Assembly (NCBI GenBank): GCA_032207245.1
Contig: CM063499.1
Span: forward strand, 32,491,701 to 32,555,700
DNA from: Pardosa pseudoannulata
Taxonomy: Eukaryota; Arthropoda; Arachnida; Araneae; Lycosidae
DNA: 64,000 nt
Reading direction: 5' to 3'
A program made the position numbers and the translations under genes. How positions within the stretch are numbered: position 1 is the stretch's first letter; every line of letters starts with the position of its first letter. The notes beneath the pieces are model-generated. The model did not search any database, had not been told where the DNA came from, and worked only from the letters and a program-made list of their open reading frames with translations. Below, one piece after another: positions 36,901 to 45,544 of the stretch.

Positions 36901-39900
36901 ATTTACGTAATATCTAAATTCAATGATAAAACGTATGAAAATAAGGCATAATTTAAATAATTTAAAATAAGAAATGATTCAATGAGATGGTTAAAGGAAT
37001 GACGTCATAATGCTAGAAAAATGTTATTTTTACCTATTTATTATGGGATAAATTGATGAATTCAATCGCCTGGTCTTAACCAGGGAAAATAGGAGTTGAA
37101 ATAATGGCATTAAAAGCCCGAAAAGACGGGAAGGGGTGGATTTCGAACGTTTTAAAGAAGGCAGTATTTTTCGCTGTGATGTAAAGCCTATTTATACCAA
37201 TTTATTTTAGAATCGGATCTATAGTTTAGGAGAAGATAAACATTACTCTCTTTGAATTTTGCTAACTCTGGATGCCTCTATCCATTCCAAGTCCAACCGC
37301 TTCATAAAATCGAGGAAGGACGTACAGATAACTTAGGCTATTATTATATAGGGGATATTTACATAAAGTTATAAATTTAAATATAAACAAATAAAATCCT
37401 AATGCATATGAAACTAAATCTTTTAAATACCCTTCTCGGTCTTTGGGTGTTCAGATTAAACTGCATGAAGAAAGGAAGGTTTAATAAAAACATAAAAAAA
37501 CTATGACAACTCTTGCAATTCTGTTTTATCCTATTATTATATTTAAATAAAAAAAATTGTTATATATTAATAAAAAATTGTACATTATTATTTTCAATTT
37601 ATCCATGTTATTGTTAGTACTTATTTCCTCGTTAGCCTATTTGGTTACTGACATATTCTTTTAGTCTTAATTGCTTTTTAATCAATTTTGATTTTTTTTT
37701 TGAGTTCCAATTGCCTTATTTTCCTGAAGATTTCTTTTTTTTTTGTTTCTTCACACTCTTATTTAACAGCGAATAAGCATTTTATAACGAGTGCACAAGA
37801 GGTGTACGATTTAGGAATATTATTATTACTATTTCTTGATATTGACTTGCAGAATTTATAATTTTTAAACTTTTTTTTTTTTGTAAAAATTCTTTGATTT
37901 TTAAAAATTTTTCCAATTTCCTCCTTATATTTCTAGAATTACCAAATTTTTTATAAATAAATAGTTGCTTTACAGCCTGAGGTTTTTTTTTTTATTTATT
38001 TATTTTTCTTCTTGGATGAAATTTGTTAAAAATCAGTACAGAACTCGACTTTTAAGATATATTTATTTTTATCTTCTGAGACTAGTATTAATAAAACTGG
38101 CAGTGGATATCTGATCACTGACTGATGCAAGTGACCATCCACAACAAGGCCGTAGGCAAGGGGGGGATTTAGGAGGACTGGTCCACCCCCGAAATTCTAA
38201 AAAGACTATTTCGTGGAAAGAAAATGGACTATGTGTGGAATTATGTCATCTGCTTAACTGTGCATAGACAACAGTATGTTTAGTGACATTGAATTAAACG
38301 TATGCATTGAACGAGTAAGAGCAGATTGATACCACTTTCAGCAAAGCATCACAATATTGATACACAATGGGAAAAAAATTCAGAAATTTTTTTGCAAACT
38401 TTCAAAGCAAGCATATTTTATGATATACAGATAAAAAAAAATCTGACATTTCATTTTCTTTCAAAATTATTCTTTTAGTTGGTTACTCTTCTGTTTTAAA
38501 AATTAGAATAGAACACCATGTAAAGTTTTCAATATTAATTTTATTATTAAATTGATTGTGTAGTTACTTAATTCCTCTTTCAAGGCTTTAAATTTGTTCA
38601 TTAAATCATTTTTTAATCATTTTGATATTTTTTAATCTCCATTTTATTGTATTATGATACTCATTAGGGTTATACATACATAAGAAAACCTGTAGAGTTA
38701 CTGAAGTATTATTCACAAAAAACAATGTCTTTCCAACATGTAAGAATTGGAGGGTCACAATGGAAATTTTATGCAGGTTTTGATGCCACACTTTCATGAT
38801 TAGCCGATTTTGGTAAAATTCTGTAAGCAGGAGAGATGTGCCAGAGTGAAATAATATGCACGGTTTAATTAAAACAAAGGTTATGTCAAATTACTTACTT
38901 AAAACAGATGGAGATACACATCTGGGAGCTTATGATTATTTGTACATTTCAAATGTAAGAATAAACAAGAGAAAGTAGGGAATCAAAGAAGAAAAACAGC
39001 TCTTTTAAAAATTTTAATCAAAATAATTAAACCTCTTATAATACTAATTATTTCCCTGTGGCATAAATTATACATCAAACAATTGAATTTTGAAGACTAT
39101 CACTTGACAGTCAGTTTATTTGAATTCACATCAGGGTTAGCTTGATTTGCCCAACCCGAAAAAACCCGGGTGGGTTTTTTCAAAAAATTCTACTTGAAAA
39201 AACCCAAAAGGTTTTTTTCCAAATCTTTTTTTAAAATTCCACATATTTAAATTATAATAAAAATATTGAGTTAAATCTATAATATATATTACATATTTCA
39301 TCTTTGACAATGAGTGTACAATTTTCTTTTTAATTTGAGGGGGTCTAAACTGCTAGAAAAAACAAAAACTTAAAAAATTTTCAGAGAAAAATAGTTATTT
39401 GTATAACAAATACAAAGAAAAAATTATAGAAACAATTAAAAACCAAAACAACCAGTATTTCTGACAAGATGATGGAAACTGACGTCTTTCAGCCAATATT
39501 AAAAAGAAATAATATGGCTAAAAACGAATTACCCAGAGGGCTTGAGTATATTTACAAGAACATAAACAAATTAGAACTTTCTATATTGTATACAACTTAT
39601 TCTAAATGTTATCCAGTCAGTGATATGTTTCTTTATCAGCTGTTTATGATATAAGGGAAAAACTTGTTCATACAAACAATTGACCAATTAACTGGTATCT
39701 TGAAACAAGGGTATTTTAATATGATTTAGTGATATAAAATTAAATTAGTATGTAAAATTCTAAATAAAAAGATTAAACTTTTATGAAATTGTTTTTAATT
39801 TTTCCCTCTTATATAGATACAAGTGTAATAAATGTGATTATTAAATAAATACTGATCTATGACAAATTAATTTATGCATAGGAGTATCCCATGCTTAGGA

Positions 39901-41450
39901 GTAAAATGACAAGATATTCTTTATTGATTGTTGATAAAAGATTGACTATCCATTATATATGTTTCTTTACTCACATTTAAAAATCAAGATGTAAAATACA
40001 TAATAGTAACTGAAAAGCTCATTTAAATTTTAAGATATTCTATTTGTTAGAAAAATTTTAGAATATGTAAAAAATAATTTATTTTAAAATTTCAAAATTT
40101 CTTTTAATTAAAGCAAAAATTTCTTCTGCATAACTTAAAATTGATTTTTTAAATTTTTAACTTTAAAAAGTGACTAACATTTTAAATTTATTTTGATCAA
40201 GCAATTATATATCCTGTCCTCTTACATATAAATTATAGAGACAAAACCCTGATAAAACCCGAAAAAACCCAAAAAACCCTGATAAAACCCCAAAAACCCT
40301 GAAAAAACCCACTGGGTTGGGTTTTTTCTGAAAAAACCCGGGTTTTTGCCAACCCTGCATGTGCCAGAGTGAAATAATATGCACGGTTTAATTAAAACAA
40401 AGGTTATGTCAAATTACTTACTTAAAACAGATGGAGATACACATCTGGGAGCTTATGATTATTTGTACATTTCAAATGTAAGAATAAACAAGAGAAAGTA
40501 GGGAATCAAAGAAGAAAAACAGCTCTTTTAAAAATTTTAATCAAAATAATTATACCTCTTATAATACTAATTATTTCCCTGTGGCATAAATTATACATCA
40601 AACAATTGAATTTTGAAGACTATCACTTGACAGTCAGTTTATTTGAATTCACATGAGGGTTAGCTTGATTTGCCCAACCCGAAAAAACCCGGGTGGGTTT
40701 TTTCAAAAAATTCCACTTGAAAAAACCCAAGTGGTTTTTTTTCCAAATCTTTTTTTAAAATTCCACATATTTAAATTATAATAAAAATATTGAGTTAAAT
40801 CTATAATATATATTACATATTTCATCTTTGACAATGAGTGTACAATTTTCTTTTTAATTTGAGGGGGTCTAAACTGCTAGAAAAAACAAAAACTTAAAAA
40901 ATTTTCAGAGAAAAATAGTTATTTGTATTACAAATACAATAAAATTTATAGACACAATTAAAACCCAAAACAATCAGTATTTCTACCACGATGAAGAAAA
41001 CTGACGTCTTTCAGCCGATATTAAAAAGAAATAATATGGCTAAAAAAGAATTACCCACAGGGCTTGAGTATATTTATAAGAACATAAACAAATTACAAGA
41101 ACTTTCTATATTATATACAAATTATTCTAAATGTTATCCCGTCAGTGATATAAGTTTTTTGATATTAGAAATATTTTAAAATATGTAAAAAATAATTTAT
41201 TTTAAGATTTCAAACTTTCCTTTAACTTAGACAAAAATTTCTTCTGCATAATTTAAAATTGATTTTTAAAATTTTTGACTTTAAAAAGTGATTAACATTG
41301 TAAATTTATTTTAATCATACAATTAATTATATATCCTGTCCTCTTACAAAAATCCTGAATAGTTTTCAAATCTCCAAAAAAAGCATCTAAAACCCTTTAA
41401 AGTATAGAAAAAAAACCCCAAAAAACCCACTGGGTTGGGTTTTTCTGGGG

Positions 41451-41485
<35 letters not shown>

Positions 41486-43929
41486 GGGTTTTTGCCGGTT
41501 GACAAATGACAAAATAAAAAAGACAAACTATAACTAATAATGCAATAAAGTAAAACTTTAAAAATGATAGTTTAGTAGATGTATTGTAGATAACTGCATC
41601 AAATAATGCAAATATGTCTACTGTTGTTATCAGAAAATGGGAAAGGAGTTGTTATAAAAACAAGGGAAGGGAAAAGGGAAAGAGAGAGATGAGGATATAT
41701 ATGTCTGTATGTTCCATTCTCATTGTTATCATTGTTAAAGGATGGTAAATGAATAAAATAATAGTACAGAAAAATGTCAACTAATTTATATGTTGCTATT
41801 TAAAACTTTCATAAAAATGAAACTTTTCACAATTATTTTACTTTGTCTCATACGCACCACTAAATCTTTATTTACTATGATTTTTGGGGTATATATGAAC
41901 CAGTTTAGGAACCAGTGGAGTAAAACTTTTGTGGACCCTAAAACATTAGTCATGAACCCCAAATTAATTTTTATTCACCTTGTACCCCTTTAGTGATAAG
42001 ACTGAAACCTTGAAATCTGTAGGAACTACTGCTTTATCACAGTTGATAAAATGAATTAAAACAGCATTTAGCCAGGTATACAGTGTACATTCAGGAAAAC
42101 TAAAACATTAATCATGAACCCCAAATTAATTTTTATGCACCTTGTACTCTTTAGTGATAAGACTGACACCTTGAAATCTGTAAGAACTACTGCTCTATCA
42201 CAGTGGATAAAATGAATTAAAATAGCATTTAGCCAGACATACAGTGTATAATAAGGAAAATAATAAATACAAATATGTTCCCAATTTCAGATAAAAATTA
42301 ATTTTACCCATTCTTATCAAATTCTATAATTATTTTAATATTCATAAATAAGACCTAAAGTTCTAGAATTTTAAAAGGAACCTCGTTGTTTATTAAAAAT
42401 CTATTCTATATTATCAGATTTTTATTACAGCTATACATAATTACCAGTTTGGGGAAGCTCAATTATGACCAAGTTCAAGTATTTCTTGAACAATTTTTCA
42501 TAAAATATAATAATAATTAAAATTTTTATTTCTGACTGCCTTCTAATGACAGACTGCATTTCTGAAAAAGGAAGCAGCAATTTACACACATATATTATGT
42601 ATTACAATACGCAGAATATACTTACAATTTTATTATATCAATAAAGTTATAAGAAGTAAAATATATAAGATAGTAAAAAAATTTGAACAGACTAGAATAA
42701 ATTTACTGTAATCAACATTATATTATACTAAATAAATTTAGTTCAGTATAGGAGGATTATTTTTTTCTTCTTATAATGTCAAAAATTATTTAAAAGTCTG
42801 ACAGCCAAGGGAAATTATAAAAATATTAATAATATCGTCTAAGCAACTAAAAATGAAACTAGCAGATTAGATGAAGTAATAATTCCAAGTACAGCATATA
42901 TAAAAAGTGTAAATTTCAAATTAATTTAAAAAATTAATAAAAAATAACTTTTTGAAACAAAAGTTATGAACCTTTGTTTTACTGGAAAAATAAATTCAGC
43001 AAGCATTAGTTTTTTTTATTTATTTATTTAAGCTACAAATAATCTAACATTTTAGATTGTATTCAATTTCCCAGTGTTTCATTAATTTAATTACTATGTT
43101 ACTACAGTGATTTAAAAATGTAAATTAATAAAAGTTGGGTAAATACCTTATCTGAATCAATTTTATCCACAATCTTGCCAAGCCTTTTTTTGCTTTCTTC
43201 TGGACTTAGGTCATCAAAATGCTTTGCTTCATTTTCTCCTAAGAAAGCTTCATGATCATAATCTACATTATGTAGATCATTTTCATTATAATGATCCTCA
43301 TCACTCAGCAACTAAGATAAAATAATCGAAGTTTTGAGAAACAATCTTGATAAAAGAATAAGAATGCATTTCAAAATCAATATTTACTTCTGAATAATAG
43401 CCAGCATTAAACAACATATATTTGTTTGGTATCCTGAAATACACATTTCAACATAGAGTTTAGCTTATTTTAGAAACTAATAGCAATTTAAAATTTACTT
43501 ACTGTTCATAAAACTAAATTACATTTAAACTTAAAGGTTTATTTGTGATGACAAATTGCTATTTATTTGATTAAATGCAACAGTAAGAAATTAACAAATT
43601 AAATATATATATGCGAATGAAATGACTAAACGAATTGGTAAATATATCAAGAATAATTAAATATGATCAATTTGTGAATGTTCACTAAATATGAATCAAA
43701 TTAGATTCATATTTAGAGAAGAATTCTAAAGGTGAAGGTATGCATTTTGGATTACACGATCTAATAATGCGAACATTTTCAGCTGTCATTCAAAAAAGAG
43801 GCAAAAGTAGAATGGAAACATTACATTTTCATGGATTCTTTTTGATGATCCTTCAGGTTTTGGAATAGCTAAACCATCACACATTAACAAAGCAACTATT
43901 AGTAAACAGTTTCTGAATAAAATATCCAT
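17932..43929 (-). CDS. CALU: Calumenin (CREC family, EF-hand secretory-pathway protein), six coding exons
   Basis: Exons in transcript order are 43825-43929, 43147-43311, 26263-26425, 24091-24315, 21690-21889 and 17932-18036. They join without frame error into 963 nt (320 aa; human calumenin 315 aa). Every junction has GT-AG. The N-terminus is a cleavable signal peptide ([21 protein letters not shown]). The calumenin block [27 protein letters not shown] follows, then six EF-hands, and the protein ends in RHDEF, an HDEL-like ER retrieval signal. Loop 2 ([12 protein letters not shown]) lacks the first acidic ligand and is probably weak; loops 1, 3, 4, 5 and 6 are well formed. CREC proteins bind Ca2+ with low affinity in the ER lumen and act in chaperoning and in regulating gamma-carboxylase and the SERCA/ryanodine system in vertebrates. 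The gene is 26 kb because of transposon-filled introns, including a 16.7 kb intron 2. Confidence 0.93.
18253..19202 (-). mobile_element. pogo/Tigger-type DNA transposon relic, copy 1
   Basis: Ends CAGTGAAACCTTTCTGAG and CGGAAAAGTTTCACTG are inverted and flanked by TA inside (TA)n runs. On the minus strand near 18550-18680 a decayed CENP-B-type HTH region is readable ([18 protein letters not shown], then [10 protein letters not shown]). It is 950 bp, so most of the transposase is deleted. It lies in calumenin intron 5. Confidence 0.72.
19795..20343. mobile_element. DNA transposon with CAGACATGCCA ends and CTATAT duplication
   Basis: CAGACATGCCACATT at the left faces GTAGTTGGCATGTCTG at the right. 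CTATAT directly precedes and follows the ends (19789-19794, 20344-20349). The 549-bp interior has no transposase. A 6-bp duplication is unusual and does not fit hAT (8) or pogo (2). Calumenin intron 5. Confidence 0.55.
20624..21618 (+). mobile_element. pogo/Tigger-type DNA transposon relic, copy 2 (inverted)
   Basis: Same family in opposite orientation to 18253-19202. Ends are CAGTGAAACTTCTCTTAG and AGAGAGGTTTCACTG with TA on both sides. The plus strand near 21180-21320 reads [10 protein letters not shown] then [19 protein letters not shown] with two stops, the pogo N-terminal HTH. It ends 72 bp from calumenin exon 5. Confidence 0.75.
21690..21889 (-). CDS. CALU: Calumenin coding exon 5
   Basis: 200 nt encoding [22 protein letters not shown]-loop 5 ([12 protein letters not shown]), [20 protein letters not shown] and the start of EF-loop 6 (DVNR). 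Donor GTAAGT, phase 0; acceptor TTTAG. Confidence 0.93.
22927..23783 (-). mobile_element. Retroposed element with tRNA-like head and 16-bp target duplication
   Basis: AGGTTACCAGAGAACA flanks it on both sides (22911-22926 and 23784-23799), a retroposition-type duplication. On the minus strand a tRNA-like box pair (TAGCATGCTTGGTAGTGTG, then TTGATGGTTCTGTCCCC) lies near 23690-23600. The last 250 bp is shared with 44758-45145. It could be a long SINE or a composite. Calumenin intron 4. Confidence 0.55.
24091..24315 (-). CDS. CALU: Calumenin coding exon 4
   Basis: 225 nt with EF-loops 3 ([12 protein letters not shown]) and 4 ([12 protein letters not shown]). Between them are the family signatures [13 protein letters not shown] and [20 protein letters not shown]. 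Acceptor TATCCTAG; donor GTATAA. Confidence 0.93.
24412..24586. mobile_element. piggyBac-like MITE with TTAA duplication and 50-bp inverted ends
   Basis: CACTAAACATACCATATAAC at the left and its near-perfect complement at the right extend for about 50 bp (including GGTCAAACGACCCATAAGG versus one mismatch). TTAA flanks both ends (24408-24411, 24587-24590). The 70-bp centre has no features. Calumenin intron 3/4 boundary region, 93 bp upstream of exon 4. Confidence 0.75.
24784..24966 (-). mobile_element. tRNA-derived SINE (CCAAAC-tail family), copy 2
   Basis: Same family. The tail is (CCAAA)4 on the minus strand, and the target duplication AATACATTGA lies at 24774-24783 and 24967-24976. It lies in calumenin intron 3. 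Confidence 0.8.
25364..26165 (-). mobile_element. Helitron (TCCCCTATATAATAATA family), copy H1
   Basis: The minus strand starts A|TCCCCTTTATAATAATAGC and ends in a degenerate hairpin plus GCTATATGCTAG|T. No target duplication and AT host bases agree with Helitron insertion. Non-autonomous: no Rep/helicase frame. It ends 98 bp from calumenin exon 3, on the 3' side. Confidence 0.72.
26263..26425 (-). CDS. CALU: Calumenin coding exon 3
   Basis: 163 nt encoding the rest of EF-loop 1 (DGFVSLQE), [20 protein letters not shown], the degenerate EF-loop 2 and [11 protein letters not shown]. The codon split at its 3' end (G|AT) is restored by exon 4. Donor GTATTT; acceptor TTTTTTTAG. Confidence 0.93.
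26919..27284. repeat. 3' flank of 7SL copy 1 with partial 7SL 3'-end echoes
   Basis: AT-rich sequence aligning with 61258-61403. It contains AGAACTGAATCCAATTG (26920) and A-rich AGAACTGGGTTCGACTG (27047), which repeat the last 15-20 nt of the 7SL gene plus its terminator run. They look like remnants of an older tandem or of 3'-end duplications. Confidence 0.5.
27279..27284 (-). terminator. Pol III T6 terminator of 7SL copy 1
   Basis: Six T residues on the minus strand directly after ...CCCAGTTC, where 7SL transcription is expected to stop. Confidence 0.75.
27285..27579 (-). ncRNA. 7SL: Signal recognition particle RNA (7SL), copy 1
   Basis: The minus strand reads as metazoan 7SL RNA over its whole length, 295 nt. 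The 5' end GCCGGGGACGGTGGCGCG and CTGTAATCCAGCTAC form the SRP9/14-binding Alu domain. The S domain follows with CGATCGGGCGTCCGCGCTAA, CACCAGGTCGCCTAAGGAGG and the helix-8 block CCGGCCCAGGGCGGAAACG then CAGCAGG, which binds SRP54. The closing Alu strand is AGTAGTGGGATAGCGCC. A T6 Pol III terminator follows at 27284-27279. The gene lies inside calumenin intron 2, same strand. It is complete and shows no disabling change that I can see, so it is likely functional. Apparent open frames across it are not proteins. Confidence 0.93.
27580..27894 (-). promoter_or_regulatory. Conserved 5' flank of 7SL copy 1
   Basis: This flank aligns with 61699-61992 upstream of copy 2 with scattered changes and an indel of about 25 bp. 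The first 80 bp are nearly the same and probably hold the upstream Pol III promoter. A CTCF-like core (AGATGGCAGC on the minus strand, 27784-27775) lies about 200 bp upstream in both copies. Confidence 0.5.
28000..30450. other. Gene-free AT-rich part of calumenin intron 2
   Basis: No element boundary, RNA or frame that I can support. Frames on the plus strand (for example 27991-28344 and 29230-29484) are low-complexity Phe/Ile/Lys/Asn translations. Confidence 0.5.
30535..30593. repeat. (TA)n microsatellite
   Basis: Long AT dinucleotide tract with a TATGTATG interruption. Confidence 0.9.
30597..30927. mobile_element. Small hAT-like element, CAGGGCCGTAGCCAG ends
   Basis: CAGGGCCGTAGCCAG and CTGCCTACGGCCTTG are imperfect inverted ends of a 331-bp element between two (TA)n tracts. 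A fragment with the same right-end type (AAGGCCGTAGGCAAGGGGGG) lies at 38142. No coding capacity. Confidence 0.5.
30928..30966. repeat. (TA)n microsatellite
   Basis: AT dinucleotide tract directly at the right end of the small hAT-like element. Confidence 0.9.
31516..31642 (+). CDS. Weak candidate first exon, unknown protein
   Basis: From ATG 31516 the frame reads [20 protein letters not shown], then [20 protein letters not shown] and K, before a donor-like AAG|GTGTGT. Residue mix and aromatic spacing look protein-like in an AT-rich region. It lies 840 bp from the THAP exon on the opposite strand. I recognise no family; it may be part of the same mobile element. Confidence 0.2.
31852..31921 (+). 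mobile_element. tRNA-derived SINE (CCAAAC-tail family), 5'-truncated copy 3
   Basis: Only the last 70 bp: GAGACCGGTCTCATTAGCC to the CCAAAACCAAACC tail. Confidence 0.7.
32484..32693 (-). CDS. THAP-type zinc-finger exon
   Basis: 70 codons from ATG 32693 to a donor (TTTTCG|GTAAAT). They form most of a THAP C2CH finger: CIVPLC (first Cys pair), [14 protein letters not shown], and WVCEDHF (the C-x2-H of the motif). THAP fingers bind DNA and occur in cellular factors and in P-element/Kolobok-type transposases. The exon lies inside calumenin intron 2 on the same strand. I could not identify downstream exons. A TGACGTCA (CRE) palindrome stands about 105 bp before the ATG. It may be a young gene, a domesticated transposase or a transposon fragment. 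Confidence 0.7.
32797..32804. promoter_or_regulatory. CRE palindrome upstream of the THAP exon
   Basis: TGACGTCA is the full CREB/ATF consensus, about 105 bp upstream of the THAP ATG. A near match in inverted orientation (GATGTCATCGTTCATG near 31340) shows that the surrounding 20 bp belong to an inverted pair flanking the THAP exon. Confidence 0.35.
32977..33153 (+). mobile_element. tRNA-derived SINE (CCAAAC-tail family), copy 4
   Basis: Full-length, with TGGTCGATTGGTTAGGGCGC as A box and ending in CCAAACCAAACCAAACCAA. It stands 280 bp upstream of the THAP exon's ATG, in antisense to it. Confidence 0.75.
34188..34841 (+). mobile_element. Helitron, copy H2 (nested in the 33.4-36.5 kb hAT)
   Basis: A|TCCCCTATATAATAATAACC at the 5' end and CCCGTCATATGACGGG, seven bases, then CTAG|T at the 3' end. 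This is the canonical Helitron hairpin (8-bp stem) followed by CTRR. Confidence 0.82.
34848..35444 (+). mobile_element. Helitron, copy H3 (5'-truncated, tandem to H2)
   Basis: It matches the 3' two thirds of H2 and ends with the same hairpin and GGGCTATATGCTAG. The 5' TC end is absent. It lies a few bases after H2, in tandem. Confidence 0.75.
35455..36217 (+). mobile_element. hAT element with perfect TIR and 8-bp duplication
   Basis: CAGGGCTTCGAACCG and its exact complement CGGTTCGAAGCCCTG form the ends. GTTAATAG is duplicated on both sides (35447-35454, 36218-36225). Subterminal GAACTGAACCGAAAACCGG repeats occur at both ends. The plus strand at about 35657-35795 encodes the C-terminal hAT dimerisation region ([11 protein letters not shown], then [18 protein letters not shown]) with a stop soon after. 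Most of the transposase is lost. It was inserted 3 bp beyond the end of Helitron H3. Confidence 0.9.
36540..37355 (-). mobile_element. Helitron, copy H4
   Basis: The minus strand runs from TCCCCTATATAATAATAGCC to the hairpin-plus-CTAG end at 36540. A 130-bp segment near 36760-36900 (GGCGATTTCACGCATAGGG...) is not in H1 or H2 and may be captured or inserted DNA. Confidence 0.78.
37356..38835. other. Gene-free part of calumenin intron 2
   Basis: Poly-T-rich sequence with no credible frame; only the transposon fragment at 38142 is recognisable. Confidence 0.45.
38142..38290. mobile_element. Fragment of the CAGGGCCGTAGCCAG family
   Basis: AAGGCCGTAGGCAAGGGGGG followed by TGGTCCACCCCCGAAATTCT matches the inverted right part of 30597-30927 (GGTGGATCTGTCCCCCAAAT). 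The other end is not visible. Confidence 0.4.
38836..40358. repeat. 1523-bp tandem duplication, unit 1 (contains AACCCG-rich element)
   Basis: The sequence from ATGTGCCAGAGTGAAAT at 38836 starts again at 40359. Inside, an element with imperfect inverted ends CAGGGTTAGC (39132) and GCCAACCCTG (40357) is bordered by AACCCG/GGGTTTTTTC stretches. A 61-codon plus-strand frame (39469-39654; [14 protein letters not shown]...) has a homologue in unit 2. Confidence 0.7.
40359..41500. repeat. Tandem duplication, unit 2 (shortened)
   Basis: About 95% like unit 1 but missing about 400 bp after the small frame (40991-41179). The right end has decayed into a 30-A run at 41454-41483. The two frames share [20 protein letters not shown] sequence but are AT-rich, and I give them no function. 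Confidence 0.7.
41938..42259. repeat. Tandem duplication, two units of about 160 bp
   Basis: AAACATTAGTCATGAACCCC (41941) recurs as AAACATTAATCATGAACCCC (42104). The following TTGAAATCTGTA-GAACTACTG and GCATTTAGCCAG blocks repeat in the same spacing, with about 90% identity. Confidence 0.8.
43147..43311 (-). CDS. CALU: Calumenin coding exon 2
   Basis: 55 codons, phase 0 at both ends, acceptor CTTAG and donor GTATTT. It encodes [20 protein letters not shown] then [21 protein letters not shown], the CREC N-terminal signature. The first half of EF-loop 1 (DSDK) is split by intron 2. Confidence 0.93.
43825..43929 (-). CDS. CALU: Calumenin coding exon 1 (signal peptide)
   Basis: 35 codons from the ATG at 43929, ending RIHEN before donor GTAATG. 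A hydrophobic core (CLLIVALLM) with a small residue at the probable cleavage site (DGLA|IPKP) makes a textbook signal peptide. Confidence 0.88.
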
Positions 43930-44108
43930 TTTCAAAGCTAAACACACACTTTGCTAACGGATGTTATGTATAACTGATGGTTTTATCCGGGGTGTAAACT
44001 GGAGCACAATTCACGAAAAAAGAAGAATAATGTTGACGGTCATTTCACCCACTCAAATTCCATTCACAGTAATGTTTTTCATATGTACTTCAGCAGACGA
44101 CCATGACT

Positions 44109-44118
44109 GGCGCCATCT
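44109..44118. promoter_or_regulatory. CTCF-like core upstream of calumenin
   Basis: GGCGCCATCT, reverse complement AGATGGCGCC, fits the CTCF core AGRKGGCRSY. It lies 180 bp upstream of the calumenin ATG. Motif match only. Confidence 0.25.
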
Positions 44119-44423
44119 GCTTTCAATGAAACCAACTAATTTAACTGAGACTCAAGAATAACCGCCAGAGATTTTACACCTTGGAGAAAAGAATAAATCT
44201 CAACATTTTACTACATGTTTTAACTCTTCAGAAAGAGGTAACACATCAGTAATTAAATAAGGGAATTTTTTCTTTAAATACGAAATGCTCATATTAGTAA
44301 TTGATTTAGAAAATATTTTCGAATTTATATTTTACAGACTGATATGGTATTTAATATTTTTTCATTCGTTATACATATATGTAATCACCATTGAACTATT
44401 AGATATTCTGTTTAACTACATTA

Positions 44424-44520
44424 AGGGCCGATAGCACCAGGCTCGTTTAACGACTAACCGTGATTAACCCATGGCGCCAACCAATGACAGGGCACAATTC
44501 TCCTTTTAAACAGAGATTAT
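44424..44520. mobile_element. Decayed relative of the 45770-45894 MITE
   Basis: Contains CGTTTAACGACTAACCGTG, CCATGG-GCCAACCAATG and CAATTCTCC-TTTAAACAGAG in the order of the other copy read in reverse. One end is lost. Confidence 0.55.
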
Positions 44521-44757
44521 TCTGATACATACATGCATACATATAAGGCCTTATACATACATATACATATAAAAGGCGAACCTTTGGTACAACATAATCA
44601 AATGACCAACAAAACTAATAATAACTTACCACATAAGCAATAAGAATATGAAATATAATAAATCCGAATAGTTGAACCATTAACTAGAGCACACTTAATT
44701 CACACAAGTAGTAGGAGAAAAATACTGAAGGAACTCCTGAAGCGCTACTGATAGATT

Positions 44758-45145
44758 GCAAGGCCACGGTATTGGTTTAAGCAGAGTATCTAGCACTAAG
44801 AAGCTTCCCACTTTAACCTCTGAACGGAAAAGATCAAAACATTACTTGGAGCATTCAATGCACAGTACCATAAAGTTTATATTTCAGTTTAATGACATGC
44901 CAACTAAATCCATATTAGTGTTTGTGTATTTTTAACAATAACTCCTGAACTAGAAGGCTTGGTCCAGGAAGTTCAGTTGTTAATTCTTCCTATGAGAATA
45001 CACAGTAGTCAAACATGGAATTTTGTACGGTTGCAGCACCTTTCGAAATAAAAGATTAAAAAGAGTGAAAGGTATAAATTCGTTTTCACAACAAAGCTGT
45101 TATAAGCAGTACGCTGTCTAATTAGAAGGTTAATTAGATTGAACT
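44758..45145 (-). mobile_element. 5'-truncated relative of the 22927-23783 retroelement
   Basis: It is flanked by the 12-bp duplication TACTGATAGATT (44746-44757, 45146-45157). It shares the motifs GTTTAAG-GAGTA-CTAGC, CACTTTAACCTC and GTCTAATTAG with 22927-23170 in the same order and orientation. It lies about 0.8 kb upstream of the calumenin start. Confidence 0.55.
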
Positions 45146-45544
45146 TACTGATAGATTAAACTACGGTGGGTGCAAAATATTTGTATGCACGCAGGAGCTG
45201 GGGTTGGTATGCATCAAAATTTTCATTTGGCGACTGAATGGGCAAATGAGTCAGGTAGGACAGGTCTCTGCTGTTCTCGCGTAACCACAACAACCGAATG
45301 GGAAAATTTACTAGGGAATAAGTTACCTAAAAAAGCAAAACTGATATTTTGATAATAAACTACTTCAATTGCCGTATGTAAACGAAGTAACTCAAGATAA
45401 TTTTAAATAAAAAAGAATACTAATAAAATAATCTAAACCTCTAAGTCGATAACCATTCCGGGTGCTCCTTCTTTTAAAAATAGATCCAAAAAATCCAATA
45501 ATGAACTATGACTTTATGATTTTATTGTTATTGTTGTTACTTAT

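Noticed and set aside
41790..41993. 67-codon plus-strand frame
   Set aside because: It overlaps a 160-bp tandem duplication whose second unit does not keep the frame; Leu/Ile/Lys-rich translation of AT-rich DNA.
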